The notes: generated by a model not told the origin, from the letters alone. A stretch of DNA of 64,000 nt from CAVQEG01 sp963711465 (GCA_963711465.1 CAVQEG010000001.1:1364001-1428000); one strand, 5' to 3'. Counted from the first letter of the stretch, positions 28,427 to 37,579 are shown. Translations and numbers: made by a program.

Positions 28427-28903
28427 TTACCGGCCCCTGCGTTTGGTACCCGCGGCACCGGCCCGGCGCATCGCGGTTGCACCCGCCGAGCGCTCGAGAT
28501 AGCGATCCTCGAGCATCCGCATCCGCTCTCGCTCGAGCTCCGTCGCGTCGTCGTACCCCGCCAGGTGCAGAGCGCCGTGGGCTGCGAGGCGGCGAACCTC
28601 GTCGGTGAGACCGTGCCCGTAGTCCCGCGCCTGCTCCCGCGCCCGGTCGAGACTGATGTAGATCTCCCCTTCAATCGGACGGGATTCGATCGGGAACGTG
28701 ATCACGTCGGTCAGGTAGTCGTGCGAGAGAAAGCGGCGGTTCATCTGCAGAAGCCGGTCGTCGTCCACCAGGATGACCGCAATCGATGCGACCCGCATGC
28801 GTTCGCCGCGAACGACCGCCGCAACGGCTGCGGCAACCGGAGCCTTGCGAAGGCGTGTCCGACTGTGGGCATTGGTGACTTCGATACAGGGCGTTGACGA
28901 CAC
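28427..28903 (-). CDS. ybeY: Endoribonuclease YbeY (rRNA maturation factor)
   Basis: 158 residues from a GTG at 28903, matching the usual length of about 155. A longer reading would run into the upstream gene in another frame. The core has LLQMNRRFLSHDYLTDVITF, GEIYISLDRA and the metal motif HGALHLAGYDD. The third position of H-x3-H-x5-H is Asp119 instead of His, as in the GYKD version of Bacteroidota YbeY. YbeY acts in 16S rRNA 3'-end maturation and ribosome quality control. The C-terminal 20 residues are an Ala/Arg/Gly-rich basic tail. Confidence 0.87.
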   Translation of the reverse strand: MSSTPCIEVTNAHSRTRLRKAPVAAAVAAVVRGERMRVASIAVILVDDDRLLQMNRRFLSHDYLTDVITFPIESRPIEGEIYISLDRAREQARDYGHGLTDEVRRLAAHGALHLAGYDDATELERERMRMLEDRYLERSAGATAMRRAGAAGTKRRGR

Positions 28904-28952
28904 GATCGGGCGGTAGTGGGTGACAGCAGGCTGAGCCGGCCGGCGGGCGGCC

Positions 28953-29363
28953 TCACGCAGAGATGTTCTCGGCCAGTCCGAGCTGCATCGCCGCAAGCAA
29001 CAGCGCGGGCTCGAGTACAGTGAAGTCAGCCGACAGCGTCGATCGATCCACGTTTGCAAACAACGAACACGTTGCCTCTCGACCGACGACGAGACCCGAA
29101 ATCTTCGATCCCTCTTCGGCAACGAAGATCACCTCACCCTCCTCAACCGGAACGACGCGATCGACATCGTGCAGCTCGAAGTACCCGTGGACCGTCTGCG
29201 CCGAGAGCACAGCACCCCGGTCAGCCAGCAGCGTGATCGTCAGAACGATCGCCGGTGCAGCCTCGCCTCCGCCGATTGACAGCACCGATTCGTTCTCGGT
29301 CTGCTCGAGCCGGGCGCCGAGAAGCCTGGTGAGTTCGTCGATGGTCGCGGGAGTAACGTTCAC
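28953..29363 (-). CDS. Unrecognised acidic protein upstream of ybeY
   Basis: A 136-residue protein from a GTG start, not recognised. It is acidic, with no signal peptide and no membrane span. Predicted alternating strands (IVLTITLLADRGAVL, VHGYFELHDVDRVVPV, EGEVIFVAEEGSKISGLVVG) suggest a compact alpha/beta or beta-barrel fold, ending with a Leu/Ala-rich helix. It lies 49 bases before ybeY on the same strand and is probably co-transcribed. No Shine-Dalgarno is seen. Confidence 0.6.
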   Translation of the reverse strand: MNVTPATIDELTRLLGARLEQTENESVLSIGGGEAAPAIVLTITLLADRGAVLSAQTVHGYFELHDVDRVVPVEEGEVIFVAEEGSKISGLVVGREATCSLFANVDRSTLSADFTVLEPALLLAAMQLGLAENISA

Positions 29364-29442
29364 GATGTCGTCTGGTTGGTAGCGATGCGTTGCAACAGCG
29401 CAATATATGCCGCGACTGGTGCAGTACCAACGCCGCCGGAGC

Positions 29443-29736
29443 TCAGCGCTCGACTCGTGCCTCGCCGCCGCGGGTCGTCAGTGCAACGATGACGATGATG
29501 AACACCGCCACCAACACCCACACCCACCATAGCGTGTACCACGCGGCACCGCCGCCGCCCCCGGTGCCGATCTTCACGTTCGCGTCGACGTTCACGTCCT
29601 TCGTCTTCTGTGCAAGCGCGATGGCGGTCGACGCCACCATACTCCACACCGTCACCACCGCGACCGCACACAGCCGTTCGAATTCGATCCGGCGTACCGA
29701 TTCAGTCGCCCGGCGACTGCGCACCTGTTCAACCAT
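29443..29736 (-). CDS. Small two-span membrane protein, unknown function
   Basis: 97 residues. A basic, 20-residue N-terminus precedes a hydrophobic stretch LCAVAVVTVWSMVASTAIAL (a signal anchor or cleavable signal, AxA-like end ALAQ). A polar loop with a Gly run follows (KIGTGGGGGAA), then a strong span WYTLWWVWVLVAVFIIVIVA and a short basic tail. GAGAGG six bases before the ATG supports this start. No family recognised. Confidence 0.6.
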   Translation of the reverse strand: MVEQVRSRRATESVRRIEFERLCAVAVVTVWSMVASTAIALAQKTKDVNVDANVKIGTGGGGGAAWYTLWWVWVLVAVFIIVIVALTTRGGEARVER

Positions 29737-29955
29737 GCTGCACCTCTCACGTTAGTCCGATGTCCACGGCGAGCCTGCCACCGCACTGTGCAGTGACGTG
29801 GCGCGCCGACCGGGGACGCCGTTCGGCTCCCTTCCCCCCGCGTTGCCTCCTGATCGACGGGTGGCCGGGTCCCGGCCGACGCGCGTCCTTGATCGTCGAC
29901 CGGCAACTTCCATGCCCCGTCCGACGCGCGGCATCGCTCGACGCCCGGTCCGCAC

Positions 29956-30780
29956 CTATACCCGACACACGGCGGCATAGAGCTCCGGCCGCCTATCGGT
30001 AAGGATGTCATTGAACGGATTGATCGACTTGCCTCGCGTAGCCATCGGCGAGACGTCGCAGTCGATGATGGTGGACTCCCCTGCGTCGGCCTCGGCGATC
30101 GTCGAGCCGTTGTATCCGACGATCTGACTGCCGCCGGTGAACTCGAGGGTCTCATCACCGAGGGTCTCGCTACCGGTGCGATTGGCAGTGATGCAGACGA
30201 CCTTGTTCTCGAAGGCACGCGTCTGCATGGTCGGCCCCCACAGTGACCGGGCCGCCACGAGGTTCGATGGATGGGCGATGATGTCGGCACCGCCGAGGGT
30301 GAGCGCGCGCGTCGCTTCGGGAAACCTCCAGTCGTAGCAGATCATCGTGCCGAGTCGCACGCCTCCGACGTCGATCACGTGGAACCCGCCATCGCCGGGT
30401 TCGAACACGAGCTTCTCCTTGTAGAACAGGTGCACCTTGCGATAGACCGAAGCGCTGCCGTCGGGACGTGCAATGAGCGCAGCATTGAAGAGGCGGTCGG
30501 AGGCATCGCGTTCGGCAAAGCCACCGACAACCACCATCGACCGCTCTTCTGCCAGCGAGCGCATCCACCCGCAGAACCGTCCCGAATCGGGACGTTCGGC
30601 CAGCGGCATCAACTCGTCGCGATCGGTGAAGAAATATCCTGTCGAACAGAGCTCGGGAAGCACGAGCAGATCCCAGGACCGGTCCCCGATGAGCCCTTCG
30701 AGTCGACGAATGTTATTCTCTATTTCCATGCGTTCCGGCTGGAACTGAACGGCGGCGACATGCGATTTTTCAGCGTTCAT
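29956..30780 (-). CDS. Nitrilase-superfamily carbon-nitrogen hydrolase
   Basis: A 274-residue cytoplasmic amidase-type enzyme with the complete Glu-Lys-Cys triad: Glu in LLVLPELCSTG, Lys in YRKVHLFYKEK and Cys in GTMICYDWRFPE. The overall layout (GGFAERDASDRLFNAA, RAFENKVVCITANRTG) resembles the omega-amidase/N-carbamoyl branch, but the substrate cannot be read from sequence. The ATG at 30780 is favoured by an upstream GGAGAG; 30816 would add 12 residues. It is divergent from the M23 peptidase gene. Confidence 0.88.
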   Translation of the reverse strand: MNAEKSHVAAVQFQPERMEIENNIRRLEGLIGDRSWDLLVLPELCSTGYFFTDRDELMPLAERPDSGRFCGWMRSLAEERSMVVVGGFAERDASDRLFNAALIARPDGSASVYRKVHLFYKEKLVFEPGDGGFHVIDVGGVRLGTMICYDWRFPEATRALTLGGADIIAHPSNLVAARSLWGPTMQTRAFENKVVCITANRTGSETLGDETLEFTGGSQIVGYNGSTIAEADAGESTIIDCDVSPMATRGKSINPFNDILTDRRPELYAAVCRV

Positions 30781-30888
30781 CACCGAATTACTCTCCGTTA
30801 ATGACAGGTTATTCATTCAAGGCGTGGCAATGATTCCGGCCCGCGCAACATTACAAAGAATTTAGTGCCATTGCGGGCACGAGCCGCC

Positions 30889-30896
30889 TATTTTTG
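30889..30896 (+). promoter_or_regulatory. Possible -7 box for the M23 peptidase gene
   Basis: TATTTTTG matches TAnnTTTG exactly, but no TTTG lies at the proper distance upstream (the nearest TTG is 15 bases away). If used, it gives a leader of about 180 bases that contains a perfect 8-bp hairpin, CTCGCCGG/CCGGCGAG, at 30959-30983. Confidence 0.4.
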
Positions 30897-31085
30897 CCGT
30901 CCCACAGATCGGCCCGTCGCTTCATGCTGCCAACGACGCGCGGGCCGACTTCAATTCCCTCGCCGGCGCAATCCACCGGCGAGACACGTACCTCCCGGGA
31001 CCGCGCAGATGACCCTGATGCGTGCGCCCCACCCTCTTTCGGTGATTCTACCTCACTGCGTTTCAGCAACAACCTGGACCCACGA

Positions 31086-32000
31086 ATGAAGCGACAGCTA
31101 GGAACCTCCCTCCTTGCGGTGTGTGCATTCACGGCCATTGGTCTGGCATTGAATATCTCCGGGCAATCGGATCTGCAGGCGCGCCTGCAGTCGTTCACGA
31201 TGGTGCCCGCCGCCCGTGCGAGCGATTCACTGCGATCGGTATCGGTCGAACTCGACGCAATGCTCGAGTGGTTGTCGGACATCGATCGTACCTACAGCAG
31301 CGCGTCGGCTCTGCCCGTCGCCTCGAGCGAATCCCTCGCCGTCGCCAGCCACACCTCGCAGATCCATCGTATGCTCTCCAACGTCATGCACACCGCTGTG
31401 CTGTCGTCGAACGTCATGGGACTGAACATGCGCGTCGACGGTCAGCGAGAAATGATCCGACGCCTTTCGGCAAGTCTCCTGCAGCGCCGCCAGCTCCTCG
31501 AGAGCATTCCCACCCTTCGCCCGGTCGACGGACCGATCACCTCCGGCTTCGGTATGCGCTTTCATCCGATTCTGCATCGGCGGATGGGGCATACCGGCGT
31601 CGACATCGCCTCCCCGCGCGGTACACCGATTCAGGCAGCCGCCGGTGGCACGATCGTCTTCGCAGGTCGCAAACACGGCTACGGTAACGTCGTCATGATC
31701 GATCACGGCTTCGGCTACCAGACACTCTATGCACATGCGTCGGAGCTTCTGGTCGCGGTGGGCGATACCGTCGAGCAGGGACAGCCCGTCGCTCTCGTGG
31801 GCACCACCGGTCGCTCGACCGGCCCCCACGTGCACTTCGAGGTGATCGTCGACAACGTCAAGGTCGACCCTCTGCCGTTCCTCGAATGGACGACGCCGTG
31901 GACGCCGGAAGCCGGTCCGGCCGACGGCGCGGGCATGGCTTCGAGCGCCGGCACGACCGACGATCCGACGACTGCACACCCCGTGTCGGACGCACTGTAG
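31086..32000 (+). CDS. M23-family peptidase (LytM-type murein endopeptidase)
   Basis: 304 residues from MKRQLGTSLLAV, chosen because it begins with a signal peptide or N-terminal anchor; an upstream in-frame ATG adds 64 unlikely residues. Residues about 40-145 are helical and may form a coiled coil. The C-terminal LytM domain has GMRFHPILHRRMGHTGVDIA with the first zinc His and Asp, YGNVVMIDHG, and TGPHVHFEV with the HxH motif. All catalytic residues are present, so it probably cleaves peptidoglycan cross-bridges in the periplasm. A short Thr/Ala-rich tail follows. Confidence 0.92.
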   Translation: MKRQLGTSLLAVCAFTAIGLALNISGQSDLQARLQSFTMVPAARASDSLRSVSVELDAMLEWLSDIDRTYSSASALPVASSESLAVASHTSQIHRMLSNVMHTAVLSSNVMGLNMRVDGQREMIRRLSASLLQRRQLLESIPTLRPVDGPITSGFGMRFHPILHRRMGHTGVDIASPRGTPIQAAAGGTIVFAGRKHGYGNVVMIDHGFGYQTLYAHASELLVAVGDTVEQGQPVALVGTTGRSTGPHVHFEVIVDNVKVDPLPFLEWTTPWTPEAGPADGAGMASSAGTTDDPTTAHPVSDAL

Positions 32001-32032
32001 ACCGCGTCGGAACGATTTGACGCACGAATTCC

Positions 32033-32066
32033 CGATCCCCTTCGGCCCCGCTGCCGAAGGGGATCG
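32033..32066 (+). terminator. Intrinsic terminator after the M23 peptidase gene
   Basis: CGATCCCCTTCGGC and GCCGAAGGGGATCG make a perfect 14-bp stem with a 6-base loop, 32 bases past the stop, followed on the plus strand by TTCGCTTTCC. Confidence 0.8.
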
Positions 32067-32211
32067 TTCGCTTTCCGACTGCTGATTGACTGCAACGGGT
32101 CACCCGCGTGGTGAGTGATATATTCGGAACTGCCCTGACGGCAATCGGCCCAACTGCACCGACCGCGCGCCGTCGATTCCTACATCATCCGTTGTGAAAC
32201 GCCCAACCGCA

Positions 32212-33789
32212 ATGTTCAAGATTTCCCGTGCCCTCCTCAGCGTCTATGACAAGTCCGGTATCGTCGAGTTCGCCCGCGATCTCGCCGAAGTCGGCGTCGA
32301 ACTCATCTCGACCGGCGGCACGGCCCGCGCGCTGCGCGACAGCGGCCTGGAGGTGGTCGACGTCAGCGACGTGACGGGGTTCCCGGAAATCATGGAGGGG
32401 CGCGTCAAGACCCTGCACCCGCTGATTCACGGCGGTCTGCTGGCACGCCTCGACAGCGATCTCCACCTGCAGGCGATGAGCGAGCATGGAATCAGATCGA
32501 TCGACCTGGTGGTGATCAACCTCTACCCGTTCGAAAAGACCGCTGCGCGCCCGGGTGCTACGCACGATGAAATCATCGAGCAGATCGATATCGGAGGGCC
32601 GGGAATGATTCGTGCCGGTGCGAAGAACTACCGCTTTACCGCTGTGGTCACCGATCCGGATCAGTACCGGTCGATCGTCGAGGAAATGCGCTCCAACGAC
32701 CTCTCGCTCTCCGAGGATACGCTGCTGAAGCTGGCGCGCGCCGCCTTCGCGCGTACCGCCCGGTACGATGCAGCGATCGAACGCTACTTCACGACCGTGT
32801 GCGACGCCGACGGCGGACCGACGGAGAACTCCGCGACGCTTCCATCCGCGGGCTCCCACCTCTCGATCGACCTCGATCTGGAGCAGTCGCTGCGATACGG
32901 AGAAAATCCGCACCAGCACGCCGGCCTCTACGGTTCCTTCCTCGATCTGTTCGAGCAGCTGCATGGGAAGGAACTCAGCTACAACAACATCCTCGACATC
33001 GACGCCGCCATGCGGATGTCTCTGGAATTCGAAGAGCCGGCGGTGGTGATCGTCAAGCACAACAACCCGTGCGGCGTCGCCATCGGCACCACCCTGGCCG
33101 AGGCCTGGGAGCGAGCATTCGCAACCGATCGGACGTCCTCCTTCGGAGGAATCATCGCCGTCAACCGACCGCTCGACGCGACGACGGCCGAGGCAATCAA
33201 TTCGATCTTCACCGAAGTCGTGATCGCGCCGGATTTCACCGACGACGCCATGACGCTGATGCGCAAGAAGCGGGATCGCCGGCTGGTGCGCGTCGATCGC
33301 ACACGATTTGCCAGGGCGGCCGGCGGCGATCAGATGCGCTCGGTCACCGGCGGATTGCTCGTGCAGTCGGCCGACGATCGGCTCGTCGACGACGCCGCAA
33401 TGCGGGTGGTGACCAGTCGACAGCCGACCGACCAGGAACGTGCCTCGCTCGAGTTCGCCTGGCGTGTGGCGAAGCACGTCCGCTCCAACGCCATTGTCTA
33501 TGCAGCGCCGGATCGCACACTCGGAGTCGGTGCCGGACAGATGTCCCGCGTCGACGCGTCGGCGATCGCCCGGCGCAAGGCGGGACTCGCGGGTCTCAAC
33601 CTCGCCGGTTGCGGCGTCGCCTCCGATGCCTTCTTCCCCTTCCCCGATGGCATGCTCGAGGCGGTGGAAGCCGGTGCGACCGCGGTGATCCAACCCGGCG
33701 GCTCAGTGCGTGATCAGGAGGTCATCGACGCTGCCGACGAGCGGAACATCGCGATGGTCTTTACCGGTATGCGCCACTTCCGACACTGA
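32212..33789 (+). CDS. purH: Bifunctional AICAR formyltransferase / IMP cyclohydrolase
   Basis: 525 residues carrying out the last two steps of IMP synthesis. The N-terminal cyclohydrolase half has ALLSVYDKSGIVEFARDL, ISTGGTARALRDSG and MEGRVKTLHPLIHGGLLAR. The transformylase half has LRYGENPHQHAGLYG, YNNILDIDAAMRM, VIVKHNNPCGVAIG and the C-terminal ASDAFFPFPDG and AVIQPGGSVRDQEVI. ATG at 32212 is preferred; a GTG 18 bases upstream is possible. TATATTCG at 32119 is a one-mismatch -7 box but has no clear -33 partner. Confidence 0.97.
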   Translation: MFKISRALLSVYDKSGIVEFARDLAEVGVELISTGGTARALRDSGLEVVDVSDVTGFPEIMEGRVKTLHPLIHGGLLARLDSDLHLQAMSEHGIRSIDLVVINLYPFEKTAARPGATHDEIIEQIDIGGPGMIRAGAKNYRFTAVVTDPDQYRSIVEEMRSNDLSLSEDTLLKLARAAFARTARYDAAIERYFTTVCDADGGPTENSATLPSAGSHLSIDLDLEQSLRYGENPHQHAGLYGSFLDLFEQLHGKELSYNNILDIDAAMRMSLEFEEPAVVIVKHNNPCGVAIGTTLAEAWERAFATDRTSSFGGIIAVNRPLDATTAEAINSIFTEVVIAPDFTDDAMTLMRKKRDRRLVRVDRTRFARAAGGDQMRSVTGGLLVQSADDRLVDDAAMRVVTSRQPTDQERASLEFAWRVAKHVRSNAIVYAAPDRTLGVGAGQMSRVDASAIARRKAGLAGLNLAGCGVASDAFFPFPDGMLEAVEAGATAVIQPGGSVRDQEVIDAADERNIAMVFTGMRHFRH

Positions 33790-33860
33790 GTGGGCTGACG
33801 GGCACTCGCTTTGCTCGTTGTCGCACGGAGATTCACAATCACTTCGGGGAGAATTCAACC

Positions 33861-34079
33861 ATGTCGGATTCCAAGCGAACGACGCAGGAGGTGATCGAGG
33901 CCGGGCTACGCGCACTCGTCGACGCCCTCGGGCGAGACGATGCCCACCGCTTCCTCGAAGAGTTCTCCCCGCCGCCTCAGGACGAAGAGACGCCGGCGCC
34001 CCCGCTGCCGTCGATGAGCGTCGAAGAGGCCCATCAGAAGATCCGCGATATGAACGCCAATCAGGCCGGTCTGCTGTAG
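33861..34079 (+). CDS. Small acidic protein, unknown function
   Basis: 72 residues, not recognised. The N-terminal half is a helix pair (TTQEVIEAGLRALVDALGRDDAHRFLEEF). A Pro-rich acidic linker (SPPPQDEETPAPPLPS) leads to a second short helix (SVEEAHQKIRDMN). GGGGAG nine bases before the ATG supports translation. It lies 71 bases after purH on the same strand. No membrane or export signal. Confidence 0.55.
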   Translation: MSDSKRTTQEVIEAGLRALVDALGRDDAHRFLEEFSPPPQDEETPAPPLPSMSVEEAHQKIRDMNANQAGLL

Positions 34080-34133
34080 TGGCGGTGGATGCGATCGCCG
34101 GGCCGACGGGTGCCTCGACGTCCGAGTCGATGG

Positions 34134-34970
34134 CTACCCCTTGACCGCTCCGGCGGTCATGCCCTGGATGATTTGTCGCTGGAACACGAGGAAGAGCGCG
34201 ATGACCGGCAGTGCCGAGATCGTTGCCCCGGCCATCAGATGCCCCCAGTCGACCGACTGATTGCCCATGTAAAAGGTCAGCCCCACCGTGAGGGTTCGCA
34301 TCTGGTCGGTGTTGGTGAACAGAAACGGGTAGAGGAACGTATTCCAGACGGTGAGGAACTGGAAGACACCGAGCACCACGAGGATCGGCCTGGCCAGGGG
34401 CATGACGACGCTGAAGAGGATACGCCAGTCGCCGGCCCCATCGATCCGTGCGGCATCCTCGATCTCCACCGGCAGCCCCTGGATGTACTGCCGCAGGAGA
34501 AAGACGCCGAACGGGGTCACGAGCGTCGGAACGATGAGTGCCCAGTAGGTGTTGATCCACCCGAAGGTGACCATCATCCGGTAGAGCGGGATCATCACCA
34601 CCTGCGGCGGAATCATCAGGACCGCAATCACCGTCACCAGCCAGAACCCCTTCAGCGCGACCCGCCGCCGTGCCAGCGCATAACCGACCATGGTGCAGAA
34701 GACGACGTTGCCGATCATCACCGCCGTTGCGACGATCGCCGAGTTGAGGAAGTATCTCGCGAAGGGTCCTGCCGCCAGGACGTCGAAGTAGTTATTCAGG
34801 GTGAACCGACCGCTGAACAGCGCGGTGATCGACGAGAAGTCGGGCGTTCGTTCGCGCAGCGAGATCACGATCATCCAGATGATCGGGAACAGCATGCCCG
34901 CGACGATCACCAGATTAACCGCGTGCAGAAGCACACGCGACGCCACCGACCTACCGCTGGTAGAGCCCAT
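34134..34970 (-). CDS. Carbohydrate ABC transporter permease (MalG-like), without visible partners
   Basis: 278 residues with about six membrane segments. The cytoplasmic EAA loop reads EDAARIDGAGDWRILFSVVMPLARP, the site that docks the ATPase in binding-protein-dependent importers. Sequence and the C-terminal QRQIIQGMTAGAVKG are typical of the MalG/UgpE branch. Such permeases normally sit beside a MalF-type partner and a solute-binding protein, none of which is in the window. The gene is the last in the run holB-ricT-DUF2064-nadD-permease and overlaps nadD by 20 bases. Confidence 0.9.
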   Translation of the reverse strand: MGSTSGRSVASRVLLHAVNLVIVAGMLFPIIWMIVISLRERTPDFSSITALFSGRFTLNNYFDVLAAGPFARYFLNSAIVATAVMIGNVVFCTMVGYALARRRVALKGFWLVTVIAVLMIPPQVVMIPLYRMMVTFGWINTYWALIVPTLVTPFGVFLLRQYIQGLPVEIEDAARIDGAGDWRILFSVVMPLARPILVVLGVFQFLTVWNTFLYPFLFTNTDQMRTLTVGLTFYMGNQSVDWGHLMAGATISALPVIALFLVFQRQIIQGMTAGAVKG

Positions 34971-35568
34971 GCTTCTCGATGTATGCGACGACGCGATCGG
35001 GTGTGAGATACCGAATCGACTGACCGCTGCGTCGGCGGTTGCGGATCAGGGTGCTGGAAATTGCCATGAGTGGTGCCTCAACGCGTTGACAGCCGACGCC
35101 GGGGATCAGTTCGTCGGGAAGATCGGCTTCGGCGCGGGCGAAGACGGCAACGTCGGCCAGAGCGGCGATCTGTCGTGGCCGATGCCACGTCGGAAAATCC
35201 CGCGCGCTATCGGATCCCATCAACAGGACCAGGCCCGCGTCGGGATCCCTCCGTCGAAGCTCATCGAGCGTGTCGACGGTGTAGCTCACGCCACCACGAT
35301 CCAGTTCGATCGTACTCACGTCGAAGCGCGGGTTGCCCTCGACGGCACGACGCAACATCTGCACGCGGTCATCGCCGCTGGCGGCCGTCGCATCCTGCTT
35401 GTGCGGTGCCACACAGGCGGGCACGAAGAGCATACGCTCGAGTTGCAGACTCTCGAGCGCCCACTCGGCAAGCAGCAGATGGGCGAGGTGCACGGGGTCG
35501 AACGTACCTCCGAATACTCCGATGCGAGGGCGGCCGGAGTACCGTCGTCCTGGATGTTCACCGCTCAT
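34951..35568 (-). CDS. nadD: Nicotinate-nucleotide adenylyltransferase
   Basis: A 205-residue nucleotidyltransferase that makes deamido-NAD from nicotinate mononucleotide and ATP. It has GVFGGTFDPVHLAHLLLAE with the T/HxGH-like site, FVPACVAPHKQ, YTVDTLDELRRRDP, LLMGSDSARDFPTWHR and the C-terminal SSTLIRNRRRSGQSIRYLTP (ISSTxIR motif). The 20-base overlap with the following permease gene suggests translational coupling. Confidence 0.96.
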   Translation of the reverse strand: MSGEHPGRRYSGRPRIGVFGGTFDPVHLAHLLLAEWALESLQLERMLFVPACVAPHKQDATAASGDDRVQMLRRAVEGNPRFDVSTIELDRGGVSYTVDTLDELRRRDPDAGLVLLMGSDSARDFPTWHRPRQIAALADVAVFARAEADLPDELIPGVGCQRVEAPLMAISSTLIRNRRRSGQSIRYLTPDRVVAYIEKHGLYQR

Positions 35569-35625
35569 TGATTGGTCGCGCGTGGTCCGTTGTCCGGGAA
35601 TGCTGATTGGGGGAATTCCGGCCGG

Positions 35626-36375
35626 TCAGCCGTTTGAATTCACCCAGTGTGAAAGCCCGCCGTCGTCGCCGACGATGCGTTCGAGCGTTTGCCGAAGCTC
35701 CGGATCGGCCTGGGCCCGCTCGCGCCACAGACGTCGGAGGGCCTCGCCGTCGTCGACGTCGAATGCTTCAGGCAGCGTCGCCACCCGAAGTGCCGATCGA
35801 TGTGCCGCCGACAACGTCTGCCGGAAGAGATCGGCCGTGCTGTACGGCATGTTCCGAAACAGCTCCGCATGCGACGCGCGCATTCCGATCAGGTAGTAGC
35901 CACCGTCTTCGGCCGGTCCGATGACCACGTCGTGCGCTTCGAGTGCGGCGAAGGCCTCGACAATGTGGGTCGGTGCCAGCAACGGATGGTCCGAGCCGAT
36001 CAGACAGACGCTCGCGGCTCCCTCCCGAAGCGATTCGTCGATGGCGTTCGACATACGCTCTCCGAGATCGCTGCCGCGTTGGGGACGAACTTCGACGTCG
36101 GACGCCGATCCGAATTCTTCCAGGAGCCGTCTCAGCAGCGGCACATCCGTGTCGACGGCGCTCGCGACGACGAGGTGCACGTCGCGGATGGAGCGCACTC
36201 GTTCGAAGGTCGAACGAAGCAATGCGCGGTAGAGCTCGGCGGCGGACTGGAACGTCAAGGGCGGGACGAGGCGTGTCTTCACCTCTCCCGCCCGTGGAAA
36301 TTTCGCGAATACGATCAGTTGCTGCCGTTTCGATTCGGTGGGCACTCGGCGGGTGTTGCGTATGGTCTCCGCCAC
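35626..36375 (-). CDS. DUF2064 / TIGR04282-type nucleotide-sugar-transferase-like protein
   Basis: 249 residues from a GTG located right after the ricT stop (TGAGGTG). Another GTG at 36345 would give 239 residues. The fold is a GT-A-like nucleotidyl/glycosyl transferase with LIVFAKFPRAGEVKTRLVP, the conserved CLIGSDHPLLAP (in place of GSDCP) and IGPAEDGGYYLIGM. Some family members are tied to arsenosugar biosynthesis, but no ars gene is here, so the function is open. The coupling to ricT and the following nadD suggests an operon. Confidence 0.8.
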   Translation of the reverse strand: MAETIRNTRRVPTESKRQQLIVFAKFPRAGEVKTRLVPPLTFQSAAELYRALLRSTFERVRSIRDVHLVVASAVDTDVPLLRRLLEEFGSASDVEVRPQRGSDLGERMSNAIDESLREGAASVCLIGSDHPLLAPTHIVEAFAALEAHDVVIGPAEDGGYYLIGMRASHAELFRNMPYSTADLFRQTLSAAHRSALRVATLPEAFDVDDGEALRRLWRERAQADPELRQTLERIVGDDGGLSHWVNSNG

Positions 36376-36376
36376 C

Positions 36377-37579
36377 TCAGTGCCGGTGGTTCGAATCGCC
36401 GTTGCCACGCCGCCCGCCGCGACCGCGTCGGGACTCACGGCTCCCCCCGGGCACCGTGTGTTCGCGGTGCGACGCCGTCGTGTCGGCGACCTTCGATGGC
36501 TCTGCGGCGCGCGCCGCAAGGGCACGCAATTCCTCGAGCGTCACCGTCTCCCATGCCTCCTCGCCTGCGTGGAACACGTAGACGAGGTCGCGGAAGATAT
36601 CGATCTTCTGCACCACGCCGGTACCACGCTCGGTCGTCAGCGTCGACTCCAGTGGAGGGAACCGCCGCAGACCCTCGACGTAGTTGTCAAGCTCATAGAG
36701 CAGGCAGCATTTGAGCCGTCCGCAGAGGCCGGAGAGCTTCGTCGGATTGACCTGCAGCTGCTGCGCGCGAGCGTGATCAAGCGTGATGTGTTCGTAGCGT
36801 CCGAGGTACGAGGTGCAGCAGAGCTCCTTTCCGCAGATGCCCATTCCACCCATCCGCTTGGCTTCATCGCGAACGGCGATCTGTCGGAGTTCGATGCGCG
36901 TATGGAAGATCGACGCGAGGTCACGCACGAGCATGCGGAAGTCGACGCGGCCATCGGCTGTGAAGTAGAACGTGATGCGACGGTGATCGAACTGCCACTC
37001 GGCCTCGACGAGATTCATCGGCAGACCGAACGACTCGATACGGGTGCGGCAGACCGAGGTCGCCTCGCGCTCTGCCTGGCGGTTCCGCGACTCCCGTTGG
37101 CAGTCATCCTCGGACGCCCGGCGCAGCACGCGCGGCATCTCCTCCTGGGTCAGCCGCTTGGCGCGACGGCGGGCGTGCACCAGGGATCCGGTCATCTTCA
37201 CCGTGCCGAATTCGATTCCGCGGTCACTCTCGACCAGCACCTCGTCATGCACATGCACCTGCGGTCCGTCGGCGGCAATCTCGGCGAAGCCGTGGCGATA
37301 CCCACGGTAGGTGAGCTCGACGATGTGTCGTTGATCGTCGTACTCGAAGTTGTTGGCGATCTGCTCGAGCAGTGACGCGACGCCGCAGCCACCGGTCCGA
37401 CAGCCACCGCTCGCGCAGCCTGCCGAGCAGTTCGACTCCCTGGAGCGCAGCGAGGACGCGACGAGCTTATCGGCCAGATTGGCGTGCGCCTCCGATCCGT
37501 CCGCTCGCTCGGCGCTGTGCACCGGGCGGGAATGGTCGCCGCGGTGATCGGATTCGTCGTCGTGTTCGTGTGTGATCAT
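36377..37579 (-). CDS. ricT: PSP1-domain protein RicT (YaaT-like)
   Basis: 400 residues. An N-terminal polar region with a Cys cluster (SAGCASGGCRTGGCG) precedes a PSP1 C-terminal-type domain. The domain has the invariant MGGMGICGKELCCTSYL and LSGLCGRLKCCLLYE Cys pairs. In B. subtilis RicT (YaaT) works with RicA and RicF in an Fe-S containing complex that modulates RNA processing. Such partners are not seen here and the Bacteroidota role may differ. It lies 59 bases after holB, the common neighbourhood for this gene. Confidence 0.88.
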   Translation of the reverse strand: MITHEHDDESDHRGDHSRPVHSAERADGSEAHANLADKLVASSLRSRESNCSAGCASGGCRTGGCGVASLLEQIANNFEYDDQRHIVELTYRGYRHGFAEIAADGPQVHVHDEVLVESDRGIEFGTVKMTGSLVHARRRAKRLTQEEMPRVLRRASEDDCQRESRNRQAEREATSVCRTRIESFGLPMNLVEAEWQFDHRRITFYFTADGRVDFRMLVRDLASIFHTRIELRQIAVRDEAKRMGGMGICGKELCCTSYLGRYEHITLDHARAQQLQVNPTKLSGLCGRLKCCLLYELDNYVEGLRRFPPLESTLTTERGTGVVQKIDIFRDLVYVFHAGEEAWETVTLEELRALAARAAEPSKVADTTASHREHTVPGGSRESRRGRGGRRGNGDSNHRH

